DNA of 64,000 nucleotides. Origin: Candidatus Cloacimonadota bacterium (GTDB lineage: Bacteria > Muiribacteriota > UBA6191). The notes beneath the pieces are model-generated. The model was not told where the DNA came from. It made no database searches and worked only from the letters and a program-made list of their open reading frames with translations. Below are positions 46,575-56,395 of this stretch, one piece after another; the first letter of the stretch is position 1; each line of letters opens with the position of its first letter. The translations under genes and the position numbers were made by a program. Location: the NCBI GenBank assembly GCA_023954715.1, contig JAGSHD010000010.1:1-64000 (forward strand), read 5' to 3'.

Positions 46575-47561
46575 CTATTTCTCCCCTCTCATTTGAAGGT
46601 CTCCGAATTTTTCTTCACTGAAATACACAGCTTGTGTTCTATCTGCACCCGGTGCCTTAACCCACATTTTTACTCTAGCATTTTTCAAGATTAGAGTGTT
46701 TTTACCTGCTATATCTTTTACTTTTCCAATTTCTCTTAAATCAGCTAATTTTTCATTGTGCAGAAAGCCAAACGGATCTCTTTCTAAAACTGCCTTAAAA
46801 AAATGAAAAGAACTCTTCTCTTTATCTTTAGCATCAGGTGTAAATGTATAATTCATTTTTTTGCCTGTTAACCAACCACCTGCTTTTAACTCCATCTCCA
46901 CAACAAAGTTGTTTCCAACAACTCCACCAAAATGATGGACTAACTCTTCAACTACAAATTGCTTACATGAAACATAATAATTATATGTATCATCGCCCTT
47001 TTTATTTATATGTTTTGATAAAGTATCGCACTCATGTCGATCTAGAGTTGCCTCAAAATTAGCTACACGATCCGTATATTTTTTAGCATCAACATAAACA
47101 ACCGCTTCAGAGGATGGTACATCAATGCTGATGAACTCTTCTGGTCTTAAAAAGTCAGTTGGATTACTTGTAGGCATACTAAAGCCACCATCTAAATCAA
47201 TCAGTGGAGCACTAGGAGCATCATTAACCCCTAAAAATAGAGCCTTCTTTTTTAAGGCTTTACCTAGGAGATTTGCTGCTAATTTATCGGCTGGGTTTCC
47301 ATTTGAATATTGAATTACAACTTTTCTAGCAGTAAATAAGTCATCAACCGATTCAATAGACGAGACGATTTCGCGTACTTCGTTTTGGACTAGTGCATCT
47401 TTTTTAACTTGCTTCTTAGCTTGATTTGAAATTATAGTAGTCTTTAGCTTAGAAGACAGCGTGTGCATAGATTCATTTAGTGAATGAACATCAAATGCAG
47501 CACTTGTTCCTGTAAAAATACATCCTATAGCTAGAGGACATATAAGTAATTTTTTTAACAT
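46575..47561 (-). CDS. Exported hypothetical protein, 328 aa
   Basis: A protein with a signal peptide (MLKKLLICPLAIGCIFTGTSAA), a helical part to about 115, then a beta-rich second half with a cysteine pair (HECDTLS and YYVSCKQF). No family is recognised. It is the first gene of a two-gene operon with the TPR/coiled-coil protein, so the two probably act together in the envelope. The 360 bases upstream are AT-rich, with only the terminator of the next gene. Confidence 0.65.
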   Translation of the reverse strand: MLKKLLICPLAIGCIFTGTSAAFDVHSLNESMHTLSSKLKTTIISNQAKKQVKKDALVQNEVREIVSSIESVDDLFTARKVVIQYSNGNPADKLAANLLGKALKKKALFLGVNDAPSAPLIDLDGGFSMPTSNPTDFLRPEEFISIDVPSSEAVVYVDAKKYTDRVANFEATLDRHECDTLSKHINKKGDDTYNYYVSCKQFVVEELVHHFGGVVGNNFVVEMELKAGGWLTGKKMNYTFTPDAKDKEKSSFHFFKAVLERDPFGFLHNEKLADLREIGKVKDIAGKNTLILKNARVKMWVKAPGADRTQAVYFSEEKFGDLQMRGEK

Positions 47562-47820
47562 AAAAAATCTCCCTAAATTTTTTAATTTTTGTTAGGTCAG
47601 TAATCCTAATCTTACTTTATAACCAAGCAAATCAGAGTTTTAAATTAAACTCCTAGTAATAAGTGCCTAGTATCTTACATAAATTCAATACGAAGAAAAA
47701 GCAAAAGGGTTCGCAATTTTTGCAATTAATAAAGTTTTTTTTGATGCTATTCTTCACTTAAGAGTAACAAAAATATCAATTTGTATTCTATTTTTCTCAC
47801 ATCTATGCACCTAGATAAAC

Positions 47821-47853
47821 AAAAAAACAATAGTAAAGAAACTCTACTATTGT
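47821..47853 (-). terminator. Terminator of the ABC-F gene
   Basis: On the minus strand ACAATAGTA, a short loop, TACTATTGT and then a run of T. Confidence 0.8.
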
Positions 47854-47923
47854 CTTTTGTTATCAAATTTTAAGGAGTGGACGGTGTCAAAAAAACTCTA
47901 TCCCCTCTGAAGATAAAAAATAT

Positions 47924-49888
47924 TTATTTGAAAATACTTGGGAAATTCTCAAGGTCTTCACAGGCCTTCTCCCAAGTAGACATTACATCTTCTAGAGTTG
48001 TTGCAAGTACATCTTTATTTTTCATGACTTCTCTTTGCTTATTACCATGCAATTGAGAAAATTCATCATAATTGGTCAGTAAAGCTTCGTTTTCTAAAAT
48101 CAACTTTTCTGTATTCGCTATTTCTTCTTCGAGTTGAGTGATCTTCTTTTTTAGCGCTCTCTCTTCTTTATTATAGCGCTTTTGATCTTTATAACTTAGT
48201 TTTTCGATGATTGATTTTTTCTTTGGTTTTTCTGCCTTTTCAGCTTTTTTCTCTTTATTTCGAGACTTTTCATTTTTAAGATTCGACTCTCGATCTAAAT
48301 AATCTTCTCCAAATTTTTTCAAATACTCATCATAAGAACCTCGAAAATCACGTAAACCTTCTGGGGTAATTTCTAAAATTCTATTAGCAATATTTTGTAC
48401 AAAAAAGCGATTATGACTTACGAACAAAATAGTCCCATCATAATGTGCAAAGGCATGTGAGAGTTGATCGATTGTTTCTAAGTCCAAATGGTTAGTAGGC
48501 TCATCTAATATTAGGATATTATGCTTTAACAACATAAGCATTGCCAAAATTAATCGACCCGATTCACCACCACTTAATGCCGCTATCTTCTTTTCTGCTT
48601 CTTGTCCAGAGAAAATAGCTTTTCCTAATATTCCTCTTATTGTACCAATTGTGGCCGATCCATCAAACTCCCATAACCAATCAATAAGGTTCATTTTAGG
48701 GTTCAATAACTCAGCATGATCTTGTGGAAAGTAGGCTAAATGAGTTTCATATCCCCATTCATAAGTACCTTGATCAGCCTTCAAGTCATTCATTAAAATC
48801 TTTAACAACGTTGATTTTCCAATTCCGTTCGGTCCAATTATTGCAATTTTATCACCACGTTCAACATCAAACGAAATATTGTCTAGCACCTTTAAGTCTT
48901 CATAAGATTTGTCTATATTTTTAACAACCAGTGGCGAAACACCAGGCTTTCGAATACTTTTAAAAGCAAAATGAGGAGTCAATCTAGAACTAGGAGCTTG
49001 CTTGATTTCATCCATTTTTTCAATCATTTTTACTCTTGATTGAGCTTGTTTTGCTTTGGTTGCCTTAGCCTTAAATCGATCCACAAATCGTTGTAGCTCT
49101 TCTCTTTTTTTATCTTGACGATTGACTGCCAAATCCTTTTGCTCTGATTCTAGAACTTTTTGCTGTTCAAACCATTTATAATTGCCTTTATAGAGTTTAA
49201 TTTCGCCATAATCGATATCAGCAATATGTGTACAAACTTCATTTAAAAAGTGTTGATCGTGAGATACCAATACAACTGTACCTTCATATCTTTTTAAATA
49301 AGACTCAAGCCACGCGATTGACACAATATCTAAATGGTTAGTAGGCTCATCGAGCAACATTACATCGGGCTTGAAAAACAAGAGCCGTGCTAATAATACT
49401 CGTAATTTATATCCACCAGACAGAGATTTCAAAGGATCTGCTTGTTTTTCAAAGGGAATCCCTAATCCATCAAGAATTCTAGATACTTCTCCCTCAACAC
49501 TATAACCATCTAAATTCAAAATAATGTCTTCTAGCTCACTAAGTTTTAAACCATCTTCATCAGTAATATCTTGTTTTAATAATATTTGATCCTTTTCATT
49601 CAATGCCTCATAGAGCTTTTCTCTACCCATTAAAACTACTTGAGATATGGGTAACTCCTCATATTTATAATGATCTTGAGTTAAAAAACCTAAACTCACT
49701 TGCGAAGGTACAGAAACCTCTCCTGAATATGGTGTTTCTTCTCCCATTAAAATACGTAGTAAAGTGGATTTACCTGCTCCATTTGCTCCAATCAAACCAT
49801 AGCGGTTTCCTGGATTCATTTGCAAAGAAACATTTTCAAATAAAATTTTATCTGCGTATCGCATTGATAAGTTACTAGTCTGTATCAT
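47924..49888 (-). CDS. ABC-F family ATPase
   Basis: A 654-residue soluble protein with two ABC domains. The first has GANGAGKSTLLRIL and LSGGYKLRVLLARLLFF with LLDEPTNHLD; the second has GPNGIGKSTLLKIL and LSGGESGRLILAML with LDEPTNHLD. The linker between them (about 240-310) is a basic helix (RFVDRFKAKATKAKQAQSR), as in ribosome-binding ABC-F factors. A C-terminal charged coiled coil extends from about 545. There is no membrane domain. It probably acts on the translating ribosome; YbiT- and Uup-type members are closest in design, without a firm subtype. Confidence 0.9.
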   Translation of the reverse strand: MIQTSNLSMRYADKILFENVSLQMNPGNRYGLIGANGAGKSTLLRILMGEETPYSGEVSVPSQVSLGFLTQDHYKYEELPISQVVLMGREKLYEALNEKDQILLKQDITDEDGLKLSELEDIILNLDGYSVEGEVSRILDGLGIPFEKQADPLKSLSGGYKLRVLLARLLFFKPDVMLLDEPTNHLDIVSIAWLESYLKRYEGTVVLVSHDQHFLNEVCTHIADIDYGEIKLYKGNYKWFEQQKVLESEQKDLAVNRQDKKREELQRFVDRFKAKATKAKQAQSRVKMIEKMDEIKQAPSSRLTPHFAFKSIRKPGVSPLVVKNIDKSYEDLKVLDNISFDVERGDKIAIIGPNGIGKSTLLKILMNDLKADQGTYEWGYETHLAYFPQDHAELLNPKMNLIDWLWEFDGSATIGTIRGILGKAIFSGQEAEKKIAALSGGESGRLILAMLMLLKHNILILDEPTNHLDLETIDQLSHAFAHYDGTILFVSHNRFFVQNIANRILEITPEGLRDFRGSYDEYLKKFGEDYLDRESNLKNEKSRNKEKKAEKAEKPKKKSIIEKLSYKDQKRYNKEERALKKKITQLEEEIANTEKLILENEALLTNYDEFSQLHGNKQREVMKNKDVLATTLEDVMSTWEKACEDLENFPSIFK

Positions 49889-50048
49889 GGGTCCTCAAGT
49901 TGTATGTGATTTAAAGCTTTGGTATTGAACAATAATTTCAAAAAGAAAATTACCTCAAATTGCCTAAAATGACAAAAAATTTAGATAAAACAGACTATAC
50001 CGAAACACATTTTAGAAATAAAAGCACCCAAAGTTATTAGATTTACAA

Positions 50049-50705
50049 TCAACTATACTTAGGGATAATATATCTTTGCTCTAAAAATACAACCTTCATA
50101 AAGGTACCTCTAAGAGTTTTAATTAGTTCACCACTCTTAGACACATCAAACACTTGAGTATGAGAATCATTAAAATTATTGATCATACTCATAAATGCAT
50201 CTTGATCTCTTGGAGAACCTAGAATAAGTACAGTATTTTCATCAAGTGAGAATACTCTCATTTCATTAATCAGTTTTCTAAGCTCTTTATTTTTACTTTG
50301 TTTAATTTTTTTAATACAAAGAGCTTTTCTATCAGCAACAATTTTTACAAAAGGCTTCAAGCTTGCATCATTGAAGTTTTTTGTTATCAGATTAAACGTC
50401 TCCCACGCTAACACTTGAGTCAGATCGTAAATACCTTCTTTTATCAAGCTTGTTACTAGGCTCTTTTTGTTTCGGTAACTTAGATTCTTTAAAATCCATA
50501 CATTGAAATCATAAAAAGTTTGAAACTTTAAAGATTTCTTTTGTTTCTTTTTAGTTTTTGGGATGAATGAAGGGAGCAAAAAGTATATTGTAATAGCAAC
50601 TAATATAAGGGTACAAATGTATAGAGCATAATTAGATCCTGTGCTACTACTATGAGAGATATGTTGAGACACTCCATGTTTAAAACTATCAAAGCCTTCA
50701 TTCAT
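50049..50705 (-). CDS. Membrane-anchored hypothetical protein
   Basis: A 218-residue protein. One transmembrane helix is near residues 26-46 (YALYICTLILVAITIYFLLP), followed by a lysine-rich cytoplasmic segment and a soluble helical/beta domain ending RYIIPKYS. I start at 50705, where AAGGGTG stands six bases before the ATG; the frame continues to a GTG 9 bases earlier. No family is recognised. It is a single gene between the CBS protein and the ABC-F gene. Confidence 0.6.
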   Translation of the reverse strand: MNEGFDSFKHGVSQHISHSSSTGSNYALYICTLILVAITIYFLLPSFIPKTKKKQKKSLKFQTFYDFNVWILKNLSYRNKKSLVTSLIKEGIYDLTQVLAWETFNLITKNFNDASLKPFVKIVADRKALCIKKIKQSKNKELRKLINEMRVFSLDENTVLILGSPRDQDAFMSMINNFNDSHTQVFDVSKSGELIKTLRGTFMKVVFLEQRYIIPKYS

Positions 50706-50835
50706 ACAAATCACCCTTATTTTTTAAAAGGCCCTCAAGAAGTAAGGGCCCATTTAAATTATAAATAACAAGTTAACATTATTTAAACCTTCAAAAAGTA
50801 TAAATTATGCCAACTTATGATTAGCAGTTTTTAAA

Positions 50836-51234
50836 TTATTTATCTAAAACTGCTTTAAGAATATCAGTAGAGCTAATGATACCATTTACCTTTTGACCAT
50901 CTGTAACAATCAATCTATGAATATGATTATCTAGCACAGTTTGTGCTGCTGCTTCAACCGTCGTAGAACTATCAATGGTGATCACATTTTTTGTCATCAC
51001 ATCTTTCACTTTTACACCTTTGATATGATCTTTAGTGTAGCTATCATTTCTTAGATATAGATTTTCTAATGTGAACAAGTCTGATTGAGTAATAATACCA
51101 GCTAAGCACTCTGTTTTATCCACTACTGGTAATGCAGTAATATCTTCTTCCATCATCATATTTCTTGCATCTAAAATTGGCATATTTTCGCTTACTGTAA
51201 CAACTCTTGTGTTCATAATTTCAATAACATTCAT
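50836..51234 (-). CDS. CBS-domain pair protein
   Basis: A 132-residue protein made only of two CBS domains: MNTRVVTVSENMPILDARNM to about 60, and VMTKNVITIDSSTTVEAAA to the end. CBS pairs bind adenosyl ligands such as AMP or ATP and regulate partner proteins. A ribosome-binding site is in the preceding bases. GTTAAC copies occur on both sides (50772 and 51254). The target is unknown. Confidence 0.9.
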   Translation of the reverse strand: MNVIEIMNTRVVTVSENMPILDARNMMMEEDITALPVVDKTECLAGIITQSDLFTLENLYLRNDSYTKDHIKGVKVKDVMTKNVITIDSSTTVEAAAQTVLDNHIHRLIVTDGQKVNGIISSTDILKAVLDK

Positions 51235-51527
51235 TAGAATCTCCTTACTTCATGTTAACTCAAACCTTAGCTTGAGTCTTATCTTTTTTATTACAATGAT
51301 ACCTATGCAGAATTCATGCCATAATACATTGAAGATGAATTGAAGTCAAAAAGGCTAGCTATTGTTCGGGTACTTACATATTTTTCATTCAAAATACCTT
51401 AAGATAGGTTTATAAACACCTAAAGATAAGCTTGTTAAATTTCAATCCATAACTTGCATCAGAGCTTACTTGAATCTAATATACAAAATTGTAATTGACC
51501 TACAAATTACTGCTCTGAAAGGCTAAA

Positions 51528-53891
51528 ATGAGTGACCTATCCAACTGTGTCCATTGTGGAGAACCTGCAAGTACCAGTTCATATAAATTAAATGATCTCA
51601 TTTTTTGTTGTAACGGGTGTAAAGTCGTTTATCATTTTTTGGCTGATAATGGCTTAGAGAACTATTATAAATTACAGGATACTCCCGGTTCTACCATAAA
51701 AGATGATAGAGAATCACAAGACTTTTCTTACTTAGATGACCCAGAATTATTGGAGTCTATTCATGAGTTTTACAGTGATACTCTTGCTAAAATCACCCTA
51801 TCCATTCCAAGCATTCACTGTAGCTCTTGCGTGTGGCTTCTAGAAAAACTCTCCTCTATTTTAGCAGGAGTAAAGTCGAGTCGCTGTAATCTGTTTAAAG
51901 CCCAACTTGTAGTTATCTATAATCCCGAGGCAGTCCAACTTTCTAGAGTCATTTCACAACTTTATCTCTTGGGATATGAAACCGAGTTAAAAATTGATAA
52001 CTTCAACTCTGAAAGGGAAAAACCCGATAATTTAGATTTGATGATTCGACTGGGAGTTGCTGCATTTTGTTTAGCAAATACTATGACACTCGCTTTACCT
52101 GAGTATGTAGGCCCAGGAGAAGTTTCTCCCTTTTTAAAAAAGGTTTTTGATTTTATTAGTTTTATCCTATCAATTCCTGTTGTAATGTTTTCAGCAAAGC
52201 CTTATTTTACCTCCGCTACTAAGTCATTAAAGCATGGCTATATTAACTGGGATGTGCCTATAACAATGGGGATCTTATCCCTCTTTTTGACCAGTATCTA
52301 CGCACTTTTTATGGATACTGGTCAGCTTTACTTTGACAGTTTGTGTGGATTTTTGTTCTTTTTACTATTAGGAGAATGGGTTAAAAAGCGTACTTTTCAA
52401 AAATTAAATTTTGATCGTAGTTTTAACTCCTTTTTACCTCTAGGAGTCACTTTAAAACAGGAGCAAAACTTTACAACTATCCCACTAAATCAATTAAAAA
52501 AAGGGGACCAAATACTTATCCGAAGCCAAGATATCATACCTTGTGATGGCATACTTTTATCGGAACAGGCTTCGATTAACTATTCCTTTATCACAGGTGA
52601 ATTTTCATCCATCAGCATCAAAAAGGATGATGAGATTAAAGCTGGAGGTCTCGTAGAAAATTCAAGTGTTTTGATTCAATCTGAAAACTCTGCAAAAGAA
52701 AGCTATTTAATCAAACTATGGCAGGACTTGGATGAAAGTAAAGTAGATGAATCTCCTCAATTTATGCCCTTTCCTTTCTACTTTTGCATCTTTGTCATAT
52801 TACTAGCTATTACAACATTTTTAATTTGGTTACCTACTTCATTTGATAAAGCCTTATTGCATATGACATCTATCTTAATCGTAGCTTGCCCGTGTGCCTT
52901 AGCACTATCTAAACCATATACTCATTCTAATGCCCAAAGAATCCTGTCAAATCATGGCCTGTATCTAAAAAACACAGATAGTATTGAAAAATTTGAAGAA
53001 ATCCAAGAGATCGTTTTTGATAAAACAGGTACACTCACCCAAATTAATTTAGGTATTTTTCAAGACAAAAGCATTAAAAAAGAGACCCTAGAATTAATAA
53101 AAAGCTGTGCCATTTTGTCACGACACCCTATCTGTTCTCGAATCTGTCAAGAACTTTCAGAACTCAGTACTGTTCCTCATAAGCAATTCCAAGAAGTCAA
53201 AGGCCAAGGGGTTCATGCCAAAATAAATGAACAGCTAGTTCGTATTGGAAAAAAGAGTTTTTGCTTTGATAATGAAGAGGATGATCATTTAACCTACATA
53301 ACAATTGACAGTCAACAAGTTCAATCCTTTTCCTATTTTGACCAACCTAGAGCGGGATCAAAAGAGTTAATCGATCGATTAAGGCAACAATTTAAAGTGA
53401 CCTTGTTGACAGGCGACCACAAAAAGCCTCAGCATCCTATTTTTAGTATATTCAATCATACTGATAAACTGATATTTTCCATGAGACCAGAAGATAAGTT
53501 GCACTACATTCAAAATCAAAATCGAAACTGTCTAATGGTCGGTGATGGGATGAATGATACTGGAGCACTTAAAGCTGCCAAACTTGGTCTATCAGTATGC
53601 GAAGACCTACAAGGGTTTCATCCTGCTTGTAATGGCATGTTACTTGCTAAAAACATCACCAAATTGTCTTTATATTTTAGATATACAATTACTTGCAAAC
53701 GTATAGTTTTTTATAGTTTCATATTATCTATTTTATATAATTGTTTTGGGCTCTACTTTGCAATGAACGGGACGCTAACACCTCTAATTTGCGCAATTTT
53801 AATGCCATTAAGCTCTATATCTATTATGCTGTTTACATGGTTCATGACTGAACATTATGCAAAGAAGATTTTTAATGAGGATTGCCTATGA
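51528..53891 (+). CDS. ccoI: Copper-transporting P-type ATPase for cbb3 oxidase assembly
   Basis: A 787-residue P1B-type ATPase. An N-terminal cysteine-rich segment (CVHCGEPAS; FCCNGCKVVYHFL) precedes a heavy-metal domain with CSSC (98-101). The membrane core has CPC at 454-456, the actuator ITGE segment, the phosphorylation site DKTGT (Asp498) and GDGMNDTGALKAA. This is the FixI/CcoI pattern, exporting copper for the oxidase. It begins the ccoI-S-NO-Q-P operon, and ccoS overlaps its stop by 4 bases. The 290 bases upstream show no clear FNR box. Confidence 0.92.
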   Translation: MSDLSNCVHCGEPASTSSYKLNDLIFCCNGCKVVYHFLADNGLENYYKLQDTPGSTIKDDRESQDFSYLDDPELLESIHEFYSDTLAKITLSIPSIHCSSCVWLLEKLSSILAGVKSSRCNLFKAQLVVIYNPEAVQLSRVISQLYLLGYETELKIDNFNSEREKPDNLDLMIRLGVAAFCLANTMTLALPEYVGPGEVSPFLKKVFDFISFILSIPVVMFSAKPYFTSATKSLKHGYINWDVPITMGILSLFLTSIYALFMDTGQLYFDSLCGFLFFLLLGEWVKKRTFQKLNFDRSFNSFLPLGVTLKQEQNFTTIPLNQLKKGDQILIRSQDIIPCDGILLSEQASINYSFITGEFSSISIKKDDEIKAGGLVENSSVLIQSENSAKESYLIKLWQDLDESKVDESPQFMPFPFYFCIFVILLAITTFLIWLPTSFDKALLHMTSILIVACPCALALSKPYTHSNAQRILSNHGLYLKNTDSIEKFEEIQEIVFDKTGTLTQINLGIFQDKSIKKETLELIKSCAILSRHPICSRICQELSELSTVPHKQFQEVKGQGVHAKINEQLVRIGKKSFCFDNEEDDHLTYITIDSQQVQSFSYFDQPRAGSKELIDRLRQQFKVTLLTGDHKKPQHPIFSIFNHTDKLIFSMRPEDKLHYIQNQNRNCLMVGDGMNDTGALKAAKLGLSVCEDLQGFHPACNGMLLAKNITKLSLYFRYTITCKRIVFYSFILSILYNCFGLYFAMNGTLTPLICAILMPLSSISIMLFTWFMTEHYAKKIFNEDCL

Positions 53892-54073
53892 ACGTCATAA
53901 TTTTACTAATTTTAGCTAGTTTAAGTGTAGCTACATTATTTTTACTGGCCTTTATTTGGGCTGTAAAAGACCAACAATATAATGATTGTCAAACTCCTGC
54001 GATCCGAATGCTATTTGATGATGAAAAAATTAATAACAAACATACAGATATAACAAAACTAAATAACAACTAA
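53888..54073 (+). CDS. ccoS: cbb3 oxidase maturation protein CcoS
   Basis: A 61-residue membrane protein with one helix, then FIWAVKDQQYNDCQTPAIRML, the CcoS signature. It is required for heme and copper insertion into cbb3 oxidase in relatives. I start at the ATG at 53888, seven bases after GAGG; it overlaps the ccoI stop. Confidence 0.88.
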   Translation: MNVIILLILASLSVATLFLLAFIWAVKDQQYNDCQTPAIRMLFDDEKINNKHTDITKLNNN

Positions 54074-54088
54074 CTGAAAGGACTAGTA

Positions 54089-56215
54089 ATGGACACAACA
54101 CAACAAGTAAAAGTTTCTTACGATAATGCAATTGTAAAAAACTTCGCATGGGCTACAGTAATATGGGGGATCGTTGGGATGCTCGTAGGGGTAATCATAG
54201 CATTACAACTTCCGCTTCCTGGATTAAACTTCCATGAATATTTAACATTTGGGCGACTAAGACCCCTTCATACAAATGCAGTCATCTTTGCTTTTGTCGG
54301 AAACTGTATCTTTATGGGAGTTTACTACTCTGTCCAAAGATTATGTAAAGCTAGAATGTTCAATGATGTACTAAGTACTCTTCACTTTTGGGGATGGCAA
54401 CTCATTATTGTTTCTGCCGCTATCACATTGCCTTTAGGTATCACAACATCAAAAGAATATGCAGAGCTAGAGTGGCCAATTGATATTGCCATTGCTGTAG
54501 TTTGGTTAATTTTTGGAGCCAACTTAATTGGTACTGTCTGGAAAAGACGTGAAAAACACATGTATGTTGCTATCTGGTTCTACTTTGCAACTTTTATCGC
54601 AGTTACTATTTTACACGTGGTCAATTCAGTAGAAATTCCAGTCTCTTTCATGAAGTCTTACTCCTATTATGCTGGTGCGCAAGATGCCTTGGTACAATGG
54701 TGGTATGGACATAATGCTGTAGCCTTCTTTTTAACAACACCGTATCTTGGATTAATGTACTACTTCTTACCTAAAGCTGCTGGACGCCCTGTATTTTCTT
54801 ATAGATTGTCTATCATCCACTTTTGGTCTATCGTATTTTTGTACATGTGGGCCGGCCCTCACCATTTATTATTCACTTCAGTACCTGAATGGACTCAAAC
54901 TCTAGGTATGGTTTTCTCACTCATGTTAATTGCTCCTTCTTGGGGGGGAATGTTAAACGGGCTTCTTACTTTAAGAGGTGCATGGGATAGAGTACGTGAC
55001 GATGCAATTATCAAATTTATGGTTGTATCTATCAGTTGCTATGGTATGGCAACCTTAGAAGGCCCCCTACTTTCTATTCGAGCACTAAATAAAGTTGCTC
55101 ACTTTACTGATTACATTGTAGCTCACGTTCACGTAGGTGCTCTTGGCTGGAATGGAATGCTTACCTTTGCTATCTTGTACTGGTTGATTCCTAAAATTTA
55201 CAATACTAAGTTACACTCAAAAAAAATGCTAGATCTTCACTTTTGGATGGCTACACTAGGTATGTTACTTTATGTTTGTTCTATGTATTTTGCTGGACTT
55301 ACTCAAGGTCTAATGTGGTTAGATATGGATAGTGATGGTTACTTGAAGTACCCTAACTTTTTAGATACTGTTTTAAAGCTTATACCATTTTATTACTTAA
55401 GAGCAATTGGAGGATTAATCTATCTTCTAGGTGCTGTTTTAATGGCATATAATTTATTCAAAACTGCATGTAGTGGCCAACTAGAGGTCAATGAAGAGGT
55501 TCTTGTTGATGCTAACTTCAACCTTGAAAATCATGAAGATGAGGAAGAAGAAGGTGTGCATAGATGGCTTGAAGGTAAAATGGGACTGTTTTTAGTTTTA
55601 ACAGTAGTCGCATCAGTTGCTGGAGGGCTTCTTGAACTATATCCAACCTATTTAATTGAAGGCACAAAAAATCATCAGGTTGTAGTTAAACCTTATACAC
55701 CTCTTGAGCTGGAAGGACGAGATATTTACATCAAAAATGGTTGTGTAAATTGTCACTCTCAAATGATCCGAGCTATTAGTGCAGAAACCAAAAGATTTGG
55801 TAATGCTACTACTTTTGCTGAAGATTTATATGAGCACCCATTTCTTTGGGGATCTAAAAGAACAGGTCCCGATTTAGACAGAATCGGTGGACGATATAAC
55901 AATGTTTGGCATTACCGACACATGGAAGCTCCAGTTTCAATGAGTCCTGGATCTATCATGCCAGCTTATCCATTTATGATAACCAATAAAGTGGATACAT
56001 CTACTACACAAACTAAGCTAAAAGCCCTTAGAGTTATAGGTGTTCCTTATACCGATGATGAAATCGATCAATGGAAAGAAAGCTATGAAAAACAAGCACT
56101 TGAAATTGTTGAGTCACTAAAAGCAGACGGTATTGATGCTAAAACTGACACAGAAATCATCGCTCTAATTGCCTACCTTCAAAAACTAGGTAAACATGAC
56201 GCTATTAAAAAGTAA
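54089..56215 (+). CDS. ccoNO: cbb3-type cytochrome oxidase, fused subunits I and II
   Basis: A 708-residue fusion of CcoN and CcoO, which are separate proteins in most proteobacteria. The CcoN part (about 1-470) has the helices and histidines for two haems and CuB, for example WYGHNAVAFFL, HHLLF and HVHVGALGWNG. A new helix near 495-515 anchors the CcoO part, whose single haem motif is CVNCH (about 554-558) with axial Met in PGSIMPAYPF. The enzyme reduces oxygen at low concentration and pumps protons. AAAGGA precedes the ATG. Confidence 0.94.
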   Translation: MDTTQQVKVSYDNAIVKNFAWATVIWGIVGMLVGVIIALQLPLPGLNFHEYLTFGRLRPLHTNAVIFAFVGNCIFMGVYYSVQRLCKARMFNDVLSTLHFWGWQLIIVSAAITLPLGITTSKEYAELEWPIDIAIAVVWLIFGANLIGTVWKRREKHMYVAIWFYFATFIAVTILHVVNSVEIPVSFMKSYSYYAGAQDALVQWWYGHNAVAFFLTTPYLGLMYYFLPKAAGRPVFSYRLSIIHFWSIVFLYMWAGPHHLLFTSVPEWTQTLGMVFSLMLIAPSWGGMLNGLLTLRGAWDRVRDDAIIKFMVVSISCYGMATLEGPLLSIRALNKVAHFTDYIVAHVHVGALGWNGMLTFAILYWLIPKIYNTKLHSKKMLDLHFWMATLGMLLYVCSMYFAGLTQGLMWLDMDSDGYLKYPNFLDTVLKLIPFYYLRAIGGLIYLLGAVLMAYNLFKTACSGQLEVNEEVLVDANFNLENHEDEEEEGVHRWLEGKMGLFLVLTVVASVAGGLLELYPTYLIEGTKNHQVVVKPYTPLELEGRDIYIKNGCVNCHSQMIRAISAETKRFGNATTFAEDLYEHPFLWGSKRTGPDLDRIGGRYNNVWHYRHMEAPVSMSPGSIMPAYPFMITNKVDTSTTQTKLKALRVIGVPYTDDEIDQWKESYEKQALEIVESLKADGIDAKTDTEIIALIAYLQKLGKHDAIKK

Positions 56216-56223
56216 GGATAATA

Positions 56224-56382
56224 ATGATTAAACAAGCTTTGGCTCAAGTCAACGGAATAGAATATTACGGAATTATATCTATGTTTATTTTTGTCACTAT
56301 ATTTGTTGCAGTATCTGTTTGGACTGCAACAACAAGTGAGAAATATAAAAGTAGAATGGAAAACTTACCTTTAGATGATTAA
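56224..56382 (+). CDS. ccoQ: CcoQ-like small membrane subunit
   Basis: A 52-residue protein with one transmembrane helix (GIISMFIFVTIFVAVSVW) placed between ccoNO and ccoP, the position of ccoQ. It has no diagnostic motif, as usual for the family. Its C-terminus ends 13 bases before the ccoP start. It is assumed to stabilise the oxidase. Confidence 0.78.
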   Translation: MIKQALAQVNGIEYYGIISMFIFVTIFVAVSVWTATTSEKYKSRMENLPLDD

Positions 56383-56395
56383 TAAAGGACTAAAA

